Below, piece after piece: positions 45,310 through 57,174 of a DNA stretch of 64,000 bases. The position numbers were made by a program, and so were the translations under genes. This stretch comes from Eleusine coracana subsp. coracana (lineage: Eukaryota; Streptophyta; Magnoliopsida; Poales; Poaceae), in the NCBI GenBank assembly GCA_032690845.1, contig CM064426.1, forward strand, positions 65,882,631 to 65,946,630, given 5' to 3'. Position 1 is the stretch's first letter. The number at the start of each line of letters is the position of its first letter. The notes below the pieces were generated by a model. It was given only the letters and a program-made list of their open reading frames with translations. It did no database searches and was not told the origin of the DNA.

Positions 45310-47253
45310 TGAAAGGACCAAGTGATCGAGAGGGGGAGGAGGGGGGGTTTGAATTAGGAACTCGCACTATGCACCAAATTCGCTAATTTCTAAAATCGAC
45401 CATTCAAAACAACTCCTACACAATCCTAGTGGTGATCACACTAGCAAGATAATGAATCTATAAAAGGAACAACAACCTAAGCATACTAGTAGATTACACA
45501 GACGCAACAACTCCTATGCAAGCTAGTTACCAAAGATACGTGGAAGCAAACAACTAGCTAGCAAGGAGTTCTACTCAAGCAAAGCTACTAGATCAACAAG
45601 CATATAGAAAGCATACATGCATGAGTAGCACAATACATAATAGGCTAATCAATCAAGCGAAGCAACTCCTATACATGCTAGTGATCAAGTATGAAGGCCA
45701 AACACTACTAGCAAGTAATGAAGCCTATTTATGCAAGTCTACAAGGTAGTCAACTAGAGTAAGATAAGCACACAAGCATGAATAGCACGGTATGTAAATA
45801 CGAAAAGTAAAACATCATAGTAAGGAGTAGAGTAAGAGATGATTCATGATTTTTTTCGAGGTCTCGGAAGGATGGCGCCTTCCCCTACTCCTCGTTGGAC
45901 CACTCCCGCCAGAGTCCTAGTCCCTCCCATCACCAAGTGGAGTTCTTACCCACGAGCCCGCAATCACTCCTTGAGTGAAGACACGGTGTGCATCACCGCT
46001 GCACAAAGCACAAGCTCGCCTCCCTTGAGAACTTGCCGAACTCCCCGAGCCGGCACGGGCGCTCACTATTGATGCCCCATCCAACGGTGGGCTCAAACCG
46101 TGTACAAACTTATGACGGCCTTCACAATCAATCATGATAGGCTCGATCACCGACACCTAACTGCTCTAGGTCTCACCATAGACCAAGAGTAACAACATAG
46201 ATCACACTCTCAAGGACACCCTAGCCTTAGATGTGCAAGGTAGCTCGTTGTTACTCTCACTAACACTCTCAAGATATCCAATATCCTCTCCTAGTGCTCT
46301 CCTCTTTTTCTCTTAGACCTTACCAAATGCTCTTAGGTATTCCACTGGCCAAGAGAGGTCTTCAAGACACTAGCAATGAAGTTATATAGGCTCCCAACCT
46401 CAAACTAGCCGTTGCTCTATGAAATCAGCTTTCTGGGCCTCCAGACCGGACTGTCCGGTCACTGACTGATCGGACCGTCCGGTCACTGCAAACTGAGCTC
46501 CAACGGCTCTCTGCCCATGTGCTGAAATCCTGCTGACCGGACTGTTCGGTCACTGGACGGGACCGTCCGGTCCACTTTCTCTCTCCATTCCAGGAAGGTC
46601 CGCAAATTGCAACCTCTCTATCGTCCCTGCACTCCTACTGACCGGACCGTCCGGTCAGCAGACCGGACCGTCTGGTCTGTATGGAGTCTCCTGCAGTCAG
46701 AGTCCTTGCTCCTCGCGTTAAGTCCTGGAAAACTCCACATAGTGACCGTACAGTCTGGTCACCTCTGACCCCTCTGTCCGATCACTACGTCCAGAAGCTG
46801 AAACTTGTTGTCCTCGCTTGACTTGGTTTCCCGGCTTCTCCGAACAACTCCTTGGCTTCTCCACTGTCACCTAGTGCCTGTGATTTTACCGAGCAACCTT
46901 GCACATCACCGACTAGACATGACCTAAGAGAATGACCTAGACCCCCTTGATAGTCCGGTTTTTCCTATGGACTCAAAGCCCTAACAACTACTCAAGTGTT
47001 CCAAACACTTGCACCATAGCTTGTTCTTCGCTTTGATCCATCTCCATCAACCCTTGGACTCCATCAAGTTCACAAGCCTCCATGCTTGCGGTCATTGTCA
47101 TCCATTGCCAAGAACACCGTAGACAATCATCATAAGATAGAAAGGATTTCCTACACGAACAACACTCGTGTAGATATTATTCATATTTCATGTTTGTCAT
47201 GCATCACCAAAACTCCATACCTCGGGGTGACCTCAATGGTCATGATCCTTACA
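45310..47253 (-). repeat. 3' LTR of the copia element (1,944 bp)
   Basis: It aligns with 53491-55445 along its whole length with many substitutions, mostly C/T and G/A. Near one edge both LTRs have a G-rich stretch. It contains the array of GACCGGACCGTCCGGTC-type motifs at about 46440-46790. Confidence 0.93.
46440..46790. repeat. Cluster of palindromic CCGGACCGTCCGG-type motifs within the LTR
   Basis: About eight copies of an 18-20 bp motif close to GACCGGACCGTCCGGTCA are scattered at 30-80 bp spacing, several perfect palindromes in their core. The counterpart in the other LTR (about 54635-54980) holds the same copies, many with C-to-T changes. Confidence 0.8.
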
Positions 47254-47263
47254 ATCTCCCCCG
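47254..47263 (-). other. Polypurine tract next to the 3' LTR
   Basis: On the minus strand CGGGGGAGAT directly precedes the LTR start TGTAAGG, as expected of the plus-strand primer site for reverse transcription. Confidence 0.7.
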
Positions 47264-48463
47264 TTTTGATGATGGATGACAACCACTACTTATGATGATC
47301 CAAAAATAGACGAGTAAGAAAGAACCAAAGGAAAAAAAAAGATTGAAGGGCATACCTTGGTCCTTACCTTGGAAGTAGTCTCTCCCAATTATGTAGACAC
47401 GTACTATGCTAGGTGTTGAGGGAAGACTACCCAATTATGTAGCGCACTAGATATTGAGCTTGAGCCGAATTTGCGCCCGCCTTGGTGTCGTGGTAGTCGA
47501 TCTTGTTGATGTAGACACGTACCAAGGGCGTAGATGCTCATGTCGGTGAAGGTGTTCATTGTCGCCGTAGACATGCACCATCGTTATCTTCATGTTCATG
47601 TTCATCTTGATGTGATCTTCATGTTCCATTCTTCACGGGTTTGTCTTTTGAATCTTCATGTTCTCCTCTCCCCCTTTGTGTTATCAACCGTCGTCTTCAT
47701 GTTTCTTCTCCCTCTTTGACCTAGATGACTTGGCTTTTGGATCTTCATGTTTTCTCTCCCTCTTTGTCACCTATCACCAAAAACCACATAAAAATATAAC
47801 AAAACCAAGAGGCATAAGATAATTGGCAAGAGTTAGAATAACTCCCCCTTTCATGGTGCTCCTTCTTGGTTGTGGTGATGTTCCATCATAGCCCCCCCTA
47901 CACTTATGACTCAACAAAAGATTTTCTCAAATATGCAGGAGTTAGTCATTAGGGAGGTGGGAATGTATGAGCCACTTTTCTTTGAGCCGCGTGAGTAGAT
48001 TAAACCTCGGAGCTCGGTTGAACATGACTCAATGGGCATGAAGCACAAATGTCACTATTTGATCGTCTAGAGAGTCATGTACTCACATTGTAAATGAGCA
48101 ACTCCCCCTAGACACAAGCTTGGGAGCATGTATGGTATCATAATGTAAGGATGCAAAAATGCAAAGAGTGCAAATGCAACAAGTATATAATGCATGATGC
48201 GATGGTAAACAAAAGAGAGAGAACCACTACAAACTAAAGTGTCAACAACCAGTTGTTCCTTTCTCAAGCTTGCTCACAATGGACCATTCTTTAAAGCCTT
48301 GGGTACACCATGAGCCACCTTCCCAAGCTTAACCCATGTCCATTGCTATCTCAAGAAGGTCCGAAGTCAACCTACAAAAGAAGAGAAACAAGCACAAACA
48401 AAGACACAAACAAGGATAAACAAAACACTATATGTATGCACAAAGGACAAGCTCAAGGGTTAC
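47264..48463 (-). other. Non-coding stretch between RNase H and 3' LTR
   Basis: About 1.2 kb without a credible ORF. It contains irregular repeats of a TCTTCATGTTYYTCTCCCTC type (47580-47770). SIRE-group relatives can carry an extra envelope-like frame here; none is visible. Confidence 0.5.
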
Positions 48464-51400
48464 TCATGTGAAGTTGGAGAGGTTGAGAACATTGAGTTCT
48501 CCCCTTAGCTTATTGAAGGTCTTCTCATCAAGTGGGTTGGTGAAGATATCCGCCAATTGTTCATGAGTTCGCACGCTCACCAACTCGATGTCCTTCTTCT
48601 CAACATGGTCTCTGATGAAGTGATGTCTCACTTGAATATGCTTTGCATGACCATGATCTCCCGTCTTGAGAGCCATCTTGATTGCCGCCTCACTATCATA
48701 ATATAGTAGCATTTGGGTGTAGTTGAGGCCATAGTCCGAGAGTGTTTGCCTCATGTATAGAAGTTGTGCACAACAAGCTCCCGTCGCCATATATTCCGCT
48801 TCAGCGGTAGATAGAGCCACGGAGTTTTGCTTCTTTGAGCTCCAAGAAACTAGAGATCTTCTAAGAAATTGACAACCACCCAATGTACTCTTTCTATTTA
48901 CTTTACAACCCACGAAGTCGGAATCCGAATACCCAAGTAACTCAAAGTTTGATCCTCTAGGATATCATAAGCCTATGGTAGGTGTGTACTTGAGGTATCT
49001 TATTATTCTCTTCACGGCCTTCAAGTGTGACTCCTTTGGATTTGCTTGGTATCGTGCACACAAGCACACACTAAACATGATGTCCGGTCTCGAAGCGGTG
49101 AGATAGAGCAAGGATCCAATGATTGATCTATATAGCTTGGGGTTCACCAGTTTCCCTTTCACATCATCATCCAAGGGTTTGCTAGTAGCCATAGGTGTGT
49201 GCAAAGGCTTGCAATTCTCCATGTTGAATCTCTTGAGAAGGTCCTTAGTATATTTCTCTTGATAGATGAAGTTTCCCTCTCTCAATTGCTTGACTTGGAA
49301 TCCAAGGAACATGTGCAACTCTCCAATCATTGATATTTGGAATCCCCTAGCCATCATCTCCCGAAACTCTTCATTGAACTTCTCATTGGTTGACCCATAG
49401 ATGATATCATCCATATAGATTTGGCACACAAAGAGATCCTTCCCAACATGCCTCATGAACAAGGTGCTATCAATGCTTCCAATGGTGAACCCATTCTTGA
49501 GTAGGAAGTTCCTCAAGTGTTCATACCATGTCCTTGGTGCTTGCTTGAGACCATAGAGAGATTTGTTCAATTTGTAAACATGTCTTGGATGTTTTGGGTC
49601 CTCAAACCCCGGAGGTTGTTCCACATAGACTTTCTCATTGATTTATCCATTCAAGAAGGCACTCTTGACATCCATTTGAAAGAGCTTGAAGCCATTATAT
49701 GATGCATAGGCAAGTAAGATCCGAATAGCTTCAAGACGGGTCATGGGAGCAAAGATTTTTTCAAAGTCAATCCCCGCCACTTGAGAATATCCCTTAGCCA
49801 CTAGGCGAGCCTTGTTCTTGACAATTGCTCCTTTCTCATCTTGCTTGTTCTTGGATACTCACTTGGTGCCAAACAAATTATGATTCTTGGGTCTCTCAAC
49901 CAATTTCCACACTTTGCACCTCTTGAAGTTGTTCAATTCTTCTTGTATGGTAATTACCCACTTGTGATCATCCATAGCTTCATCAATGATAGTGGGCTCA
50001 ATCATAGAGATGAAAGAGAAGTTCTCAATCTCAACATTGGCCTCATCATTATTCTCTTCACTCACATAGTTGGGCTTGTATTGATTTCTTATTGTCTTTA
50101 TTCCACGAGATGGATTCCCAATGATCAAGTCTTGTGAATGATCTTTGTTGATGCCCTTGGGTCTAGGATGATGTTTTCTTTGTGTGGGAGAGACTCTTGG
50201 TAAAGTATCTTGTGCATCATGAATTGTTTCCTCTCTTGATATATGAGTGTCTTGTATCCTAAGAGAGGTGGAGGAGTCACTCTTATGCTTTCTTGTTTTG
50301 GACTTTGGGCTTGAGGTGGATGGGAGGTTATCTTGTGAAGCACTAGGAGAAGTGGTTATTGATGAAGTATGTGGGGAGGTTTGTGGCTCACTTCTCACTT
50401 GAGATTCCTCATCATTTGGTGGGTGTACTCTCAATGAATCTTGGGAGGAGCTTGTGGGAGTATTTGTGGCATCTTGGGTTATTTGTTGTGCCTCGGAGGA
50501 GGAGGTAGGTTGAGGTGGTGGAGTAGAGAGCTCATCAACATCACCATCATTGGCCTCGTTGGGTAAAACCTCGCCCATGGGCATGTTTCTCAAAGCTTCC
50601 CTCATAGGCTCATCTCTAATGTCCACTTCATGAAATTCATCCTCCTTTTGGGACTCATTTGACTCATTGAATTGCACATCATAGGATTCCTCCACACATC
50701 CGGTGGTAGAGTTGTGGACCCTATATGCTTTAGAAGTCCAAGAGTACCCAACAAGAATGCCTTCATAAGTTCTGCTCTCAAACTTCCTGGGCTTTCTCCT
50801 CTTCTTAAGAATGTAACACTTGCATCCAAAGACTCGAAATAGGAAACATTGGGTTTCCGTCCCACCAATAGCTCATATGGTGTCTTCTTCAACAAACGGT
50901 GGAGATAGACACGGTTGGAGGTGTAGCAAGCCGTGTTGATTGCCTCCGATCAAAACCTCTCATGAGTTCCATACTCATCCAACATGGCACGAGGAAGAGT
51001 GATGAGCATCTTGTTCTTCCTCTCCACTGCTCCATTTTGCTCAGGAGTATATGTAGCAGAGAATTCATGTTTGATCCCCTTCTTGTCATAATATTTCTCC
51101 ACTGTGGTGTTTTTGAATTCCGTCCCATTATCACTCATTATCTTCACAATGCTAGCATTGAACTCATTCTTTGTCCTCTTGGCAAACTTTCTGAAGATAC
51201 CACTGGTTTGAGATTTGTCCACAAGAAAGAAGGTCCAAGTATATCTCATGAAATCATCAATAATCACCAAGCAATATAGATTGCCTCCTAGACTCTTGTA
51301 ATGTGTTGGCCCAAACAAGTCCATGTGCAAGAGCTCTAGAGGACGAGATGTAGACATGAATGACTTGGTGGGATGTGAGGATGCAACTTGTTTCCCCGCC

Positions 51401-53436
51401 TGACAAGCGCTGCACAATTTATCCTTCTCAAAGGTCACATCCTTGATTCCTTCAACTAGATTCCTCTTGACAATCTTCTTGAGCTGATTCATTCCAACAT
51501 GTGCTAGTCTTCTATGCCACAACCATCCCTTGGATGCCTTGGTGAATAGGCAAGTGCTTGGTAACATATTACTTGACTTAAAGTCCATGACATACAAGTT
51601 CCCATGTCTCACTCCATGAAATACTAGTCCTCTCTTGGCATTCTCAATGGTTGCACCATCCTCATCAAACGTGCTCTTGAAACCCATGTCACAAAGTTGA
51701 CCAATAGATAGAAGGTTGAAGTTGAGGGTTTTCACAAGGAAGACCTTGGAGAGATGGAGGTCATTTGTGATGGCCACCTTGCCCGAGCCTCTAACTCTCC
51801 CTTTTGAGTTATCCCCAAAAGTCACCTTCTCACTCTCTTCGTCTTCATCAATGGTGGTGAATATGGTTGACTTCCCGGTCATGTGTTGAGTGCACCCACT
51901 ATCAAGAATCCAATGAGTGCCTCCACTCTTGTAGTTTACCCTAGTAGTAGCTATAAGACAAGCACTAGAGGAAGAGGAGTTAGTATCTAAAGCATTACTT
52001 TGACTAGCACTAACCTCATTATGTCGAGCAATGAGACCATCCTCATAGATAGGAATTCTTGCAATCCCATCCAATAGTCTCCTCCTAATGGTATAGTGAG
52101 GAGCATGATATCTCAAATATCCATGATCATCCCCCATGTGCACATTGTCAAGGTTGATGTAGTAATGGGGAGGATCATAGAGTCCTGTGATGTGCTCAAG
52201 CACATGTCTCACTTGAGAGTGGAGCACAAGTATCATCTCCATTGCTCTCTCAATTGAGAGCTCGTGTCTCCTGTTAACTACCTCATCAAGTAAGAAACCC
52301 CTCTCAGGAGTTGTGATTTGTTGGAGGAGCTTGTCAATCACTTCATGTGGTGCAATCTTCCAAAGTCCCCTAAAAGAGTTAATCCTACACACAAGATCAT
52401 ATATTCTCAATAGATTCTCACAAAGGTCAACATTAGGATTTTTCACAAATTCACCGAGTTCAAAGAGAAGATCCTGTTGATGAGCTCGACGAAGATGCCA
52501 AAGATGATCTTGTGGAGGAGGGAGCGGAGGAGGTGAAGGCGCCGGAGACGAAGCCGCAAGATTGATCATCTCAAATGATCGAGCGAGCATTGTTGTTGGT
52601 GCTCCCCCTACGCCAATGCTTGGTCCACCCAATGTGCTTGGAGTAGTACTTGGAATGGCACTTGAGGTAGAGCTTGATGATGCGCTTGATGAAGAGCTTG
52701 GTGTAGGTCTTGATCCAAAGGGGTTGTAGAAGTTGTTGCAAGACAATCTTGTGGAGGGATCAAAGAAGTTTGAGCTCAAAGCTACTTCTTTCCCTTTGCT
52801 TGAAGATGCTTCATTGTTTGTCTTGAATGTCTTCTTCCCCGTTAAGCTTGCGGTGATCTCCTCATCCTTGAAGAGCAGCTCAATCACATCCTCAACGGAG
52901 AGACTCTTCTCCATGAGAAGGTCAAGGGTGACGTAGAAGAGCTTGTTGCTCGGAAGCAAGGAGATAATCTTCTCAACTATCACAATCTTGGGAAGCTCGG
53001 AAGAAGTTGTCCCAATCCTGTCCACAATACCCCGCAAGCGAATAAGATAGTCAAGTAAGTCCTCATTGTCATTAGCATGAAAAGTAAAGAACTCCTCAAC
53101 AAGAGAACTACTATCATGATCAATAGAAGGTTCACAAACATCATCAATACTAGTCATGCTAGTAGAGCAAGCAAGATCAAGAGACACATTATTATCAATT
53201 ATCATATTAGGCACACTAGTAGAGCAACCTATCAAGTCATTGCTAGAAGAATCTAGACACTCACTAGAACAAGGCACATCCACACAATCATCACAATCAT
53301 CATACACATGATCATCGGTAAAGGTATTGGCAAAGTCCATAATAGTATCCATCAACTTATCTGGAATCATGGCATTTAGGTAGCTTTTAAAGCGATCCTT
53401 CCATGAGCCATGACCCGACCCCGAATGGGATAACAT
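48464..53436 (-). pseudogene. Broken gag-pol of the copia element
   Basis: The minus-strand frame 53436-50950 (828 codons) covers Gag, protease (DSG near residue 512), the integrase HHCC zinc region (~635-675) and the integrase core with D, D and E visible (LHMDLFGPT, IMSDNGTEF, TPEQNGAVERKN). It stops at a TGA (50952-50950). A one-base frame change follows near 50840, then frames 50695-49859 (ending in TGA), 49624-48965 with the reverse transcriptase YMDD motif (ending in TGA), and 48913-48464 with RNase H (STAEAEYMA, ADIFTN). A TAA lies at 49645-49643. The Gag lacks a visible CCHC knuckle and holds an unusual segment at residues ~250-500. Confidence 0.9.
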
Positions 53437-53480
53437 CCCAACTCAATACGGTCACTACTCAAGGCGGTAAAGCCTTATGA

Positions 53481-53488
53481 TGATACCA
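53481..53488 (-). other. Primer binding site (initiator tRNA-Met type)
   Basis: TGGTATCA on the minus strand, two bases inside the 5' LTR, matches the first eight bases of the plant initiator-Met primer site. The next bases (TCAT) do not match. Confidence 0.7.
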
Positions 53489-53490
53489 CT

Positions 53491-55445
53491 TGAAAGGACC
53501 GAGTGACCGAGAGGGGGGGGGGGGGGGGGGGGAGGGGGTGAATCAGGAACTCGCACTATGTACCAAATTCGCCAATTCCTAAAACTGACCACTCAAAACA
53601 ATTCCTACACAATCCTAGTGGTGATCACACTAGCAAGATAATGAACCTATGAAAGGAATAACAACCTAAGAATACTAGTGGATCACACAAACGCAATACA
53701 ACTCCTATGCAAGCTAGTTACCAAAGATACGCGGAAGCAAACAACTAGCTAGCAAGGAGTTCTACTCAAGCAAAGCTACTAGATCAACAAGCATATAGAA
53801 AGCATACATGCATGAGTAGCACAATACATACTAGGGTGATCAATCAAGCCAAGAAACTCCTATACATGCTAGTGATCAAGTATGAAGGCCAAGCACTACT
53901 AGCAAGTAAAGAAGCCTATTCATGCAAGTCTACAAGGTAGTCAACTAGAGTAAGGTAAGCACACAAGCATGAATAGCACAGTATGTAAATATAGAAAGTA
54001 AAACATCATAGTAAGGAGTAGAGTAAGAGATGACTCATGATTTTTTCTCGAGGTCTCGGAAGGATGGTGCCTTCCCCTACTCCTCGTTGGACCACTCCCA
54101 CCGGAGTCCCTGTCCCTCCCGCCACCAAGTGGAGTTCTCGTCCATGAGCCCGCAATCACTCCTCGAGTGAATACACGGTGTGCGTTACCGCTGCACACAG
54201 CACAAGCTCGCCTCCCTCAAGAACTTGCCGAACTCCCCGAGCCGGCACGGGCGCTCACTATTGGTGCCCCTTCTAATGGCGGGCTCAAACCATGTATAAA
54301 CTTGTGATGGCCTTCACAAATAATCACGATAGGCTCGATCACCGACACCTAACCGGTCTAGGTCTCACCATAGACTAAGAGTAACAACCTAGATCACACC
54401 CTCAAGGACACCCTAGCCTTAAATATGCAAGGTAGCTCCTTGTAACTCTCACTAGCACTCTCAAGGTATCTAATATCCTCTCCTAGTGCTCTCCACTTTT
54501 CCTCTTGGACCTTACCAAATGCTCTCAGGTATTCCACTGGCCAAGAGAGGTCTCCAAGACCCCAACAATGAAGTTATATAGGCTCCCAACCTCAAACTAG
54601 CCGTTGCTCCATAAATTCAGCTTTCTGGGCCTCCAGACCGGACTGTTTGGTTACTGCCTGACCGGATCGTCCGATCACTACAAATTGAGGTCCAACGGCT
54701 CTATGCCCCTGTGCTGAAATCCTGTTGACCGGACTGTCCGGTCACTGGACCAGATCATTCGGTCCACTTTCTCTCTCCATTCCAGGAAGGTCTGTAAATT
54801 GCAACCTCTCTATCATCCCTGCACTCCTACTGATCGGATCGTCCGATCAGCAGACCGGACCGTCTGGTCTGTATGAAGTCTCCTGTAGTCAGAGTCCTTG
54901 CTCCTCATGCTAAGTCCTAGAAAACTCTACATAGTGACCGTATAGTCCGGTCACCTCTGAGCCCTCTGTCCGGTCACTACGTCCAGAAGCTGAAACTTGT
55001 TGTCCTCGCTTGACTTGGTTTCCCTGCTTCTTCGAACAACTCCTTGGCTTCTCCACTGTCACCTAGTGCCTGTGATTTCACCGAGCAACCTTGCACATCA
55101 CCGACTAGACATGACCTAAGAGAATGACCTAGACCCACTTGATAGTCTGGTTTTTCCTATGGACTCAAAGCCCTAACAACTACTCAAGTGTTCCAAACAC
55201 TTGCATCATAGCTTGTTCTGCGCTTTGGTCCATCTCCATCAACCCTTGGACTCCATCAAGTTCACAAGCCTCCATGCTTGCGGTCATTGTCATCCATTGC
55301 CAAGAACGTCATAGTCAATTATCATAAGATAGAAAGGGTTTTCTACACGAACAACATTCGTGTAGATATTAGTCATACTTCATGTTTGTCATGCATCACT
55401 AAAACTCCATACCTTGGGGTGACCTCAATGGTCATGATCCTTACA
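53491..55445 (-). repeat. 5' LTR of the copia element (1,955 bp)
   Basis: It is the partner of 45310-47253, 11 bp longer mainly because of a G run. 53513-53532 is twenty G, then A and five more G. It abuts the primer binding site. Confidence 0.93.
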
Positions 55446-56672
55446 TCTAGCAAAAAAACCCAACTCGAGTGGAGCTCCTAATCTGGCTTCTATTTTTCAT
55501 GCCCTCCCAAATTTTAGTTTCAAGCCCCCAGGAATAGGAGCCTCCGATCCCACTCCTAACCTTGGGTCCCACCATTTTTTCTATTTTTCCTTCTTTTTCT
55601 TCCTCCTTTTTCCTCTCTTCTCCTCCCCTTCCCTCTTCTTCCTCTCTCTCTTGCGCCCGACGCCGGACCTCTCTGCCCCCCTCCCTCGTCGGACCTCCCC
55701 GCCTCCCTCCCTCACCGCTGACCGACGCGCCGCCCCACCCCAGCCTCAGCCTGGCACGCCGCCTCGAGCCTTATCTCCCTCCCCTCCGGCTTCGGGGCAT
55801 GGCGCCGCTGGCCATGGTGGTGTCGATCTCGCGCGAAGGCGGGGCGGCGCTGCTAGAGTGGAAGAGCGGATCGCCCGTCGGGATGCTCCCCCCGTCCCCT
55901 CCCATCTACCACCGCCGCCACCCTGCTCCTCATGGCCATGGATCTTGGCGCGCCCGACGACGATGGGAGCCCTACAGGCGAGGAGGTCTGCGCTCAACCC
56001 TTGAAGTGGGACGCGGCGGCAGGATCCTGAGGGACGCGGCGGCGGGTGTGAGCAGACCGTGATTGCGGTAGGAGCCAGAGGGACGTGGCGGCAGGCGGGC
56101 TCGGGTGGCGTCGTGGGCGGCTCAGTAGGGCTTGGGCAAGCTCACGGAGCGCCTTGGTCGGGAACTCGGGGGCCGCGAGGTGCCTTGTCTGGGCGTCGGA
56201 GCCGGCGTGGAGCAGGGCGGCGGGGCGGGTGGCGACGGTGGCGGTGACGGGGAGCTGGAGGAGTCGGGGAGAGAAGAAATCGATTGGATTGTTTTTCTGA
56301 CACGTAGGTCCCACGGTGGATAGGAGCCAGAAATGCATGCTCCAGTGGAGTTGATTGTAATTTTGGCCTCCCAAATTTTGCAATTGGACTTGTAAAATGA
56401 AATTTGGGAGTCCAAATTTACATGCCCCACTAGAGATGCTCTTAAGGACTTCTTGCGAAAGCAACAGTATGGATTGGCAGGAAAATCTACAGAGGAATGC
56501 AAGAATTTAACAGGAAATGTACTACAGTATACTGTCATCAATTCAGATCCTGTCATACTGGAGCCAATATTCAGATCCTGTCATACTGGAGTCCATGCTT
56601 CACACAACACAAAACAATATTGATTTGTCCTTCGACGAACATAGAATTTGTTTATAGGATAGGAACATGAGA

Positions 56673-57174
56673 AAATTTCTTAGTGGTCATTAATTTTTTT
56701 TATTGGCCATCAAAATATTCCAACTTCCCTAGTGATCATCGAGTTAAAATGTTTTACCTTATTCACCATCTTAGTGTTAAAGTTGAAGAACAAAAGTCAG
56801 TTTTGCCTTAGGTAGCATCTTTGTGGTCAATGGTCTTTATTTATCATGACATTAGAAAAAATATTAGTTAATAATTAGTTTTAAAATTTTTTGCAACAAT
56901 AATGTGTATTTTTGGCAATTATAAAAATATTATTTCTGCTAAAAATATGAACAATGTTTTGTTCATATTATAAAATTATATTAAGTAAATTATGTGATTA
57001 ATAAAGAACGCTGACACAAAAATATTGTTAGGGGCAAAAGTGACTTTTACTCTCCAATTTTAAAATTAGAATGATCAATAGGGTAAAATTTGAATCCAAT
57101 GACCACTAGGTAAGTTCAAAATGTTTGATGACCAATAAGGAATCAAAAAAGTTTTTGATGGCCACAAAGGAATT
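56673..57174. mobile_element. Mutator-like MITE with ~150-bp inverted repeats
   Basis: Left AAATTTCTTAGTGGTCAT and inverse right AAATTCCTTTGTGGCCAT start a long imperfect inverted repeat through CCTAGTGRTCATYG and AAAAGTCA.TTTTGCC. The target duplication is not clear. Confidence 0.65.

Larger units (their letters stand above)
45310..55445 (-). mobile_element. Ty1/copia LTR retrotransposon, SIRE/Maximus-like, 10.1 kb
   Basis: It is bounded by LTRs and a perfect 5-bp target duplication TCTAG (45305-45309 and 55446-55450). LTRs read TG...CA on the minus strand (TGTAAGGATC ... CCTTTCA). The order protease, integrase, reverse transcriptase, RNase H is that of Ty1/copia. Size, initiator-Met primer site and the ILDSGCTQHMTG protease motif suggest the SIRE/Maximus (Opie/Ji) group. 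LTRs have diverged by many transitions and coding frames are broken, so it is not recent and not autonomous. Confidence 0.93.
45248..56441. mobile_element. Tourist-like element (~1.05 kb) split by a copia retrotransposon
   Basis: GAGCATCTCTAGTACAGG after TTA (45245-45247) on the left pairs with ACTAGAGATGCTC before TTA (56442-56444) on the right. Removing the 10.1-kb insert and one TCTAG leaves about 1,053 bp. The part right of the insert has a GC-rich core (about 55640-56260) with long overlapping ORFs rich in Pro/Arg/Gly on both strands, which I do not treat as genes. Confidence 0.7.

Noticed and set aside
55562..56556. Several 100-166 codon ORFs on both strands
   Set aside because: All are Pro/Arg/Gly-rich readings of a GC-rich transposon core; no conserved domain is visible.
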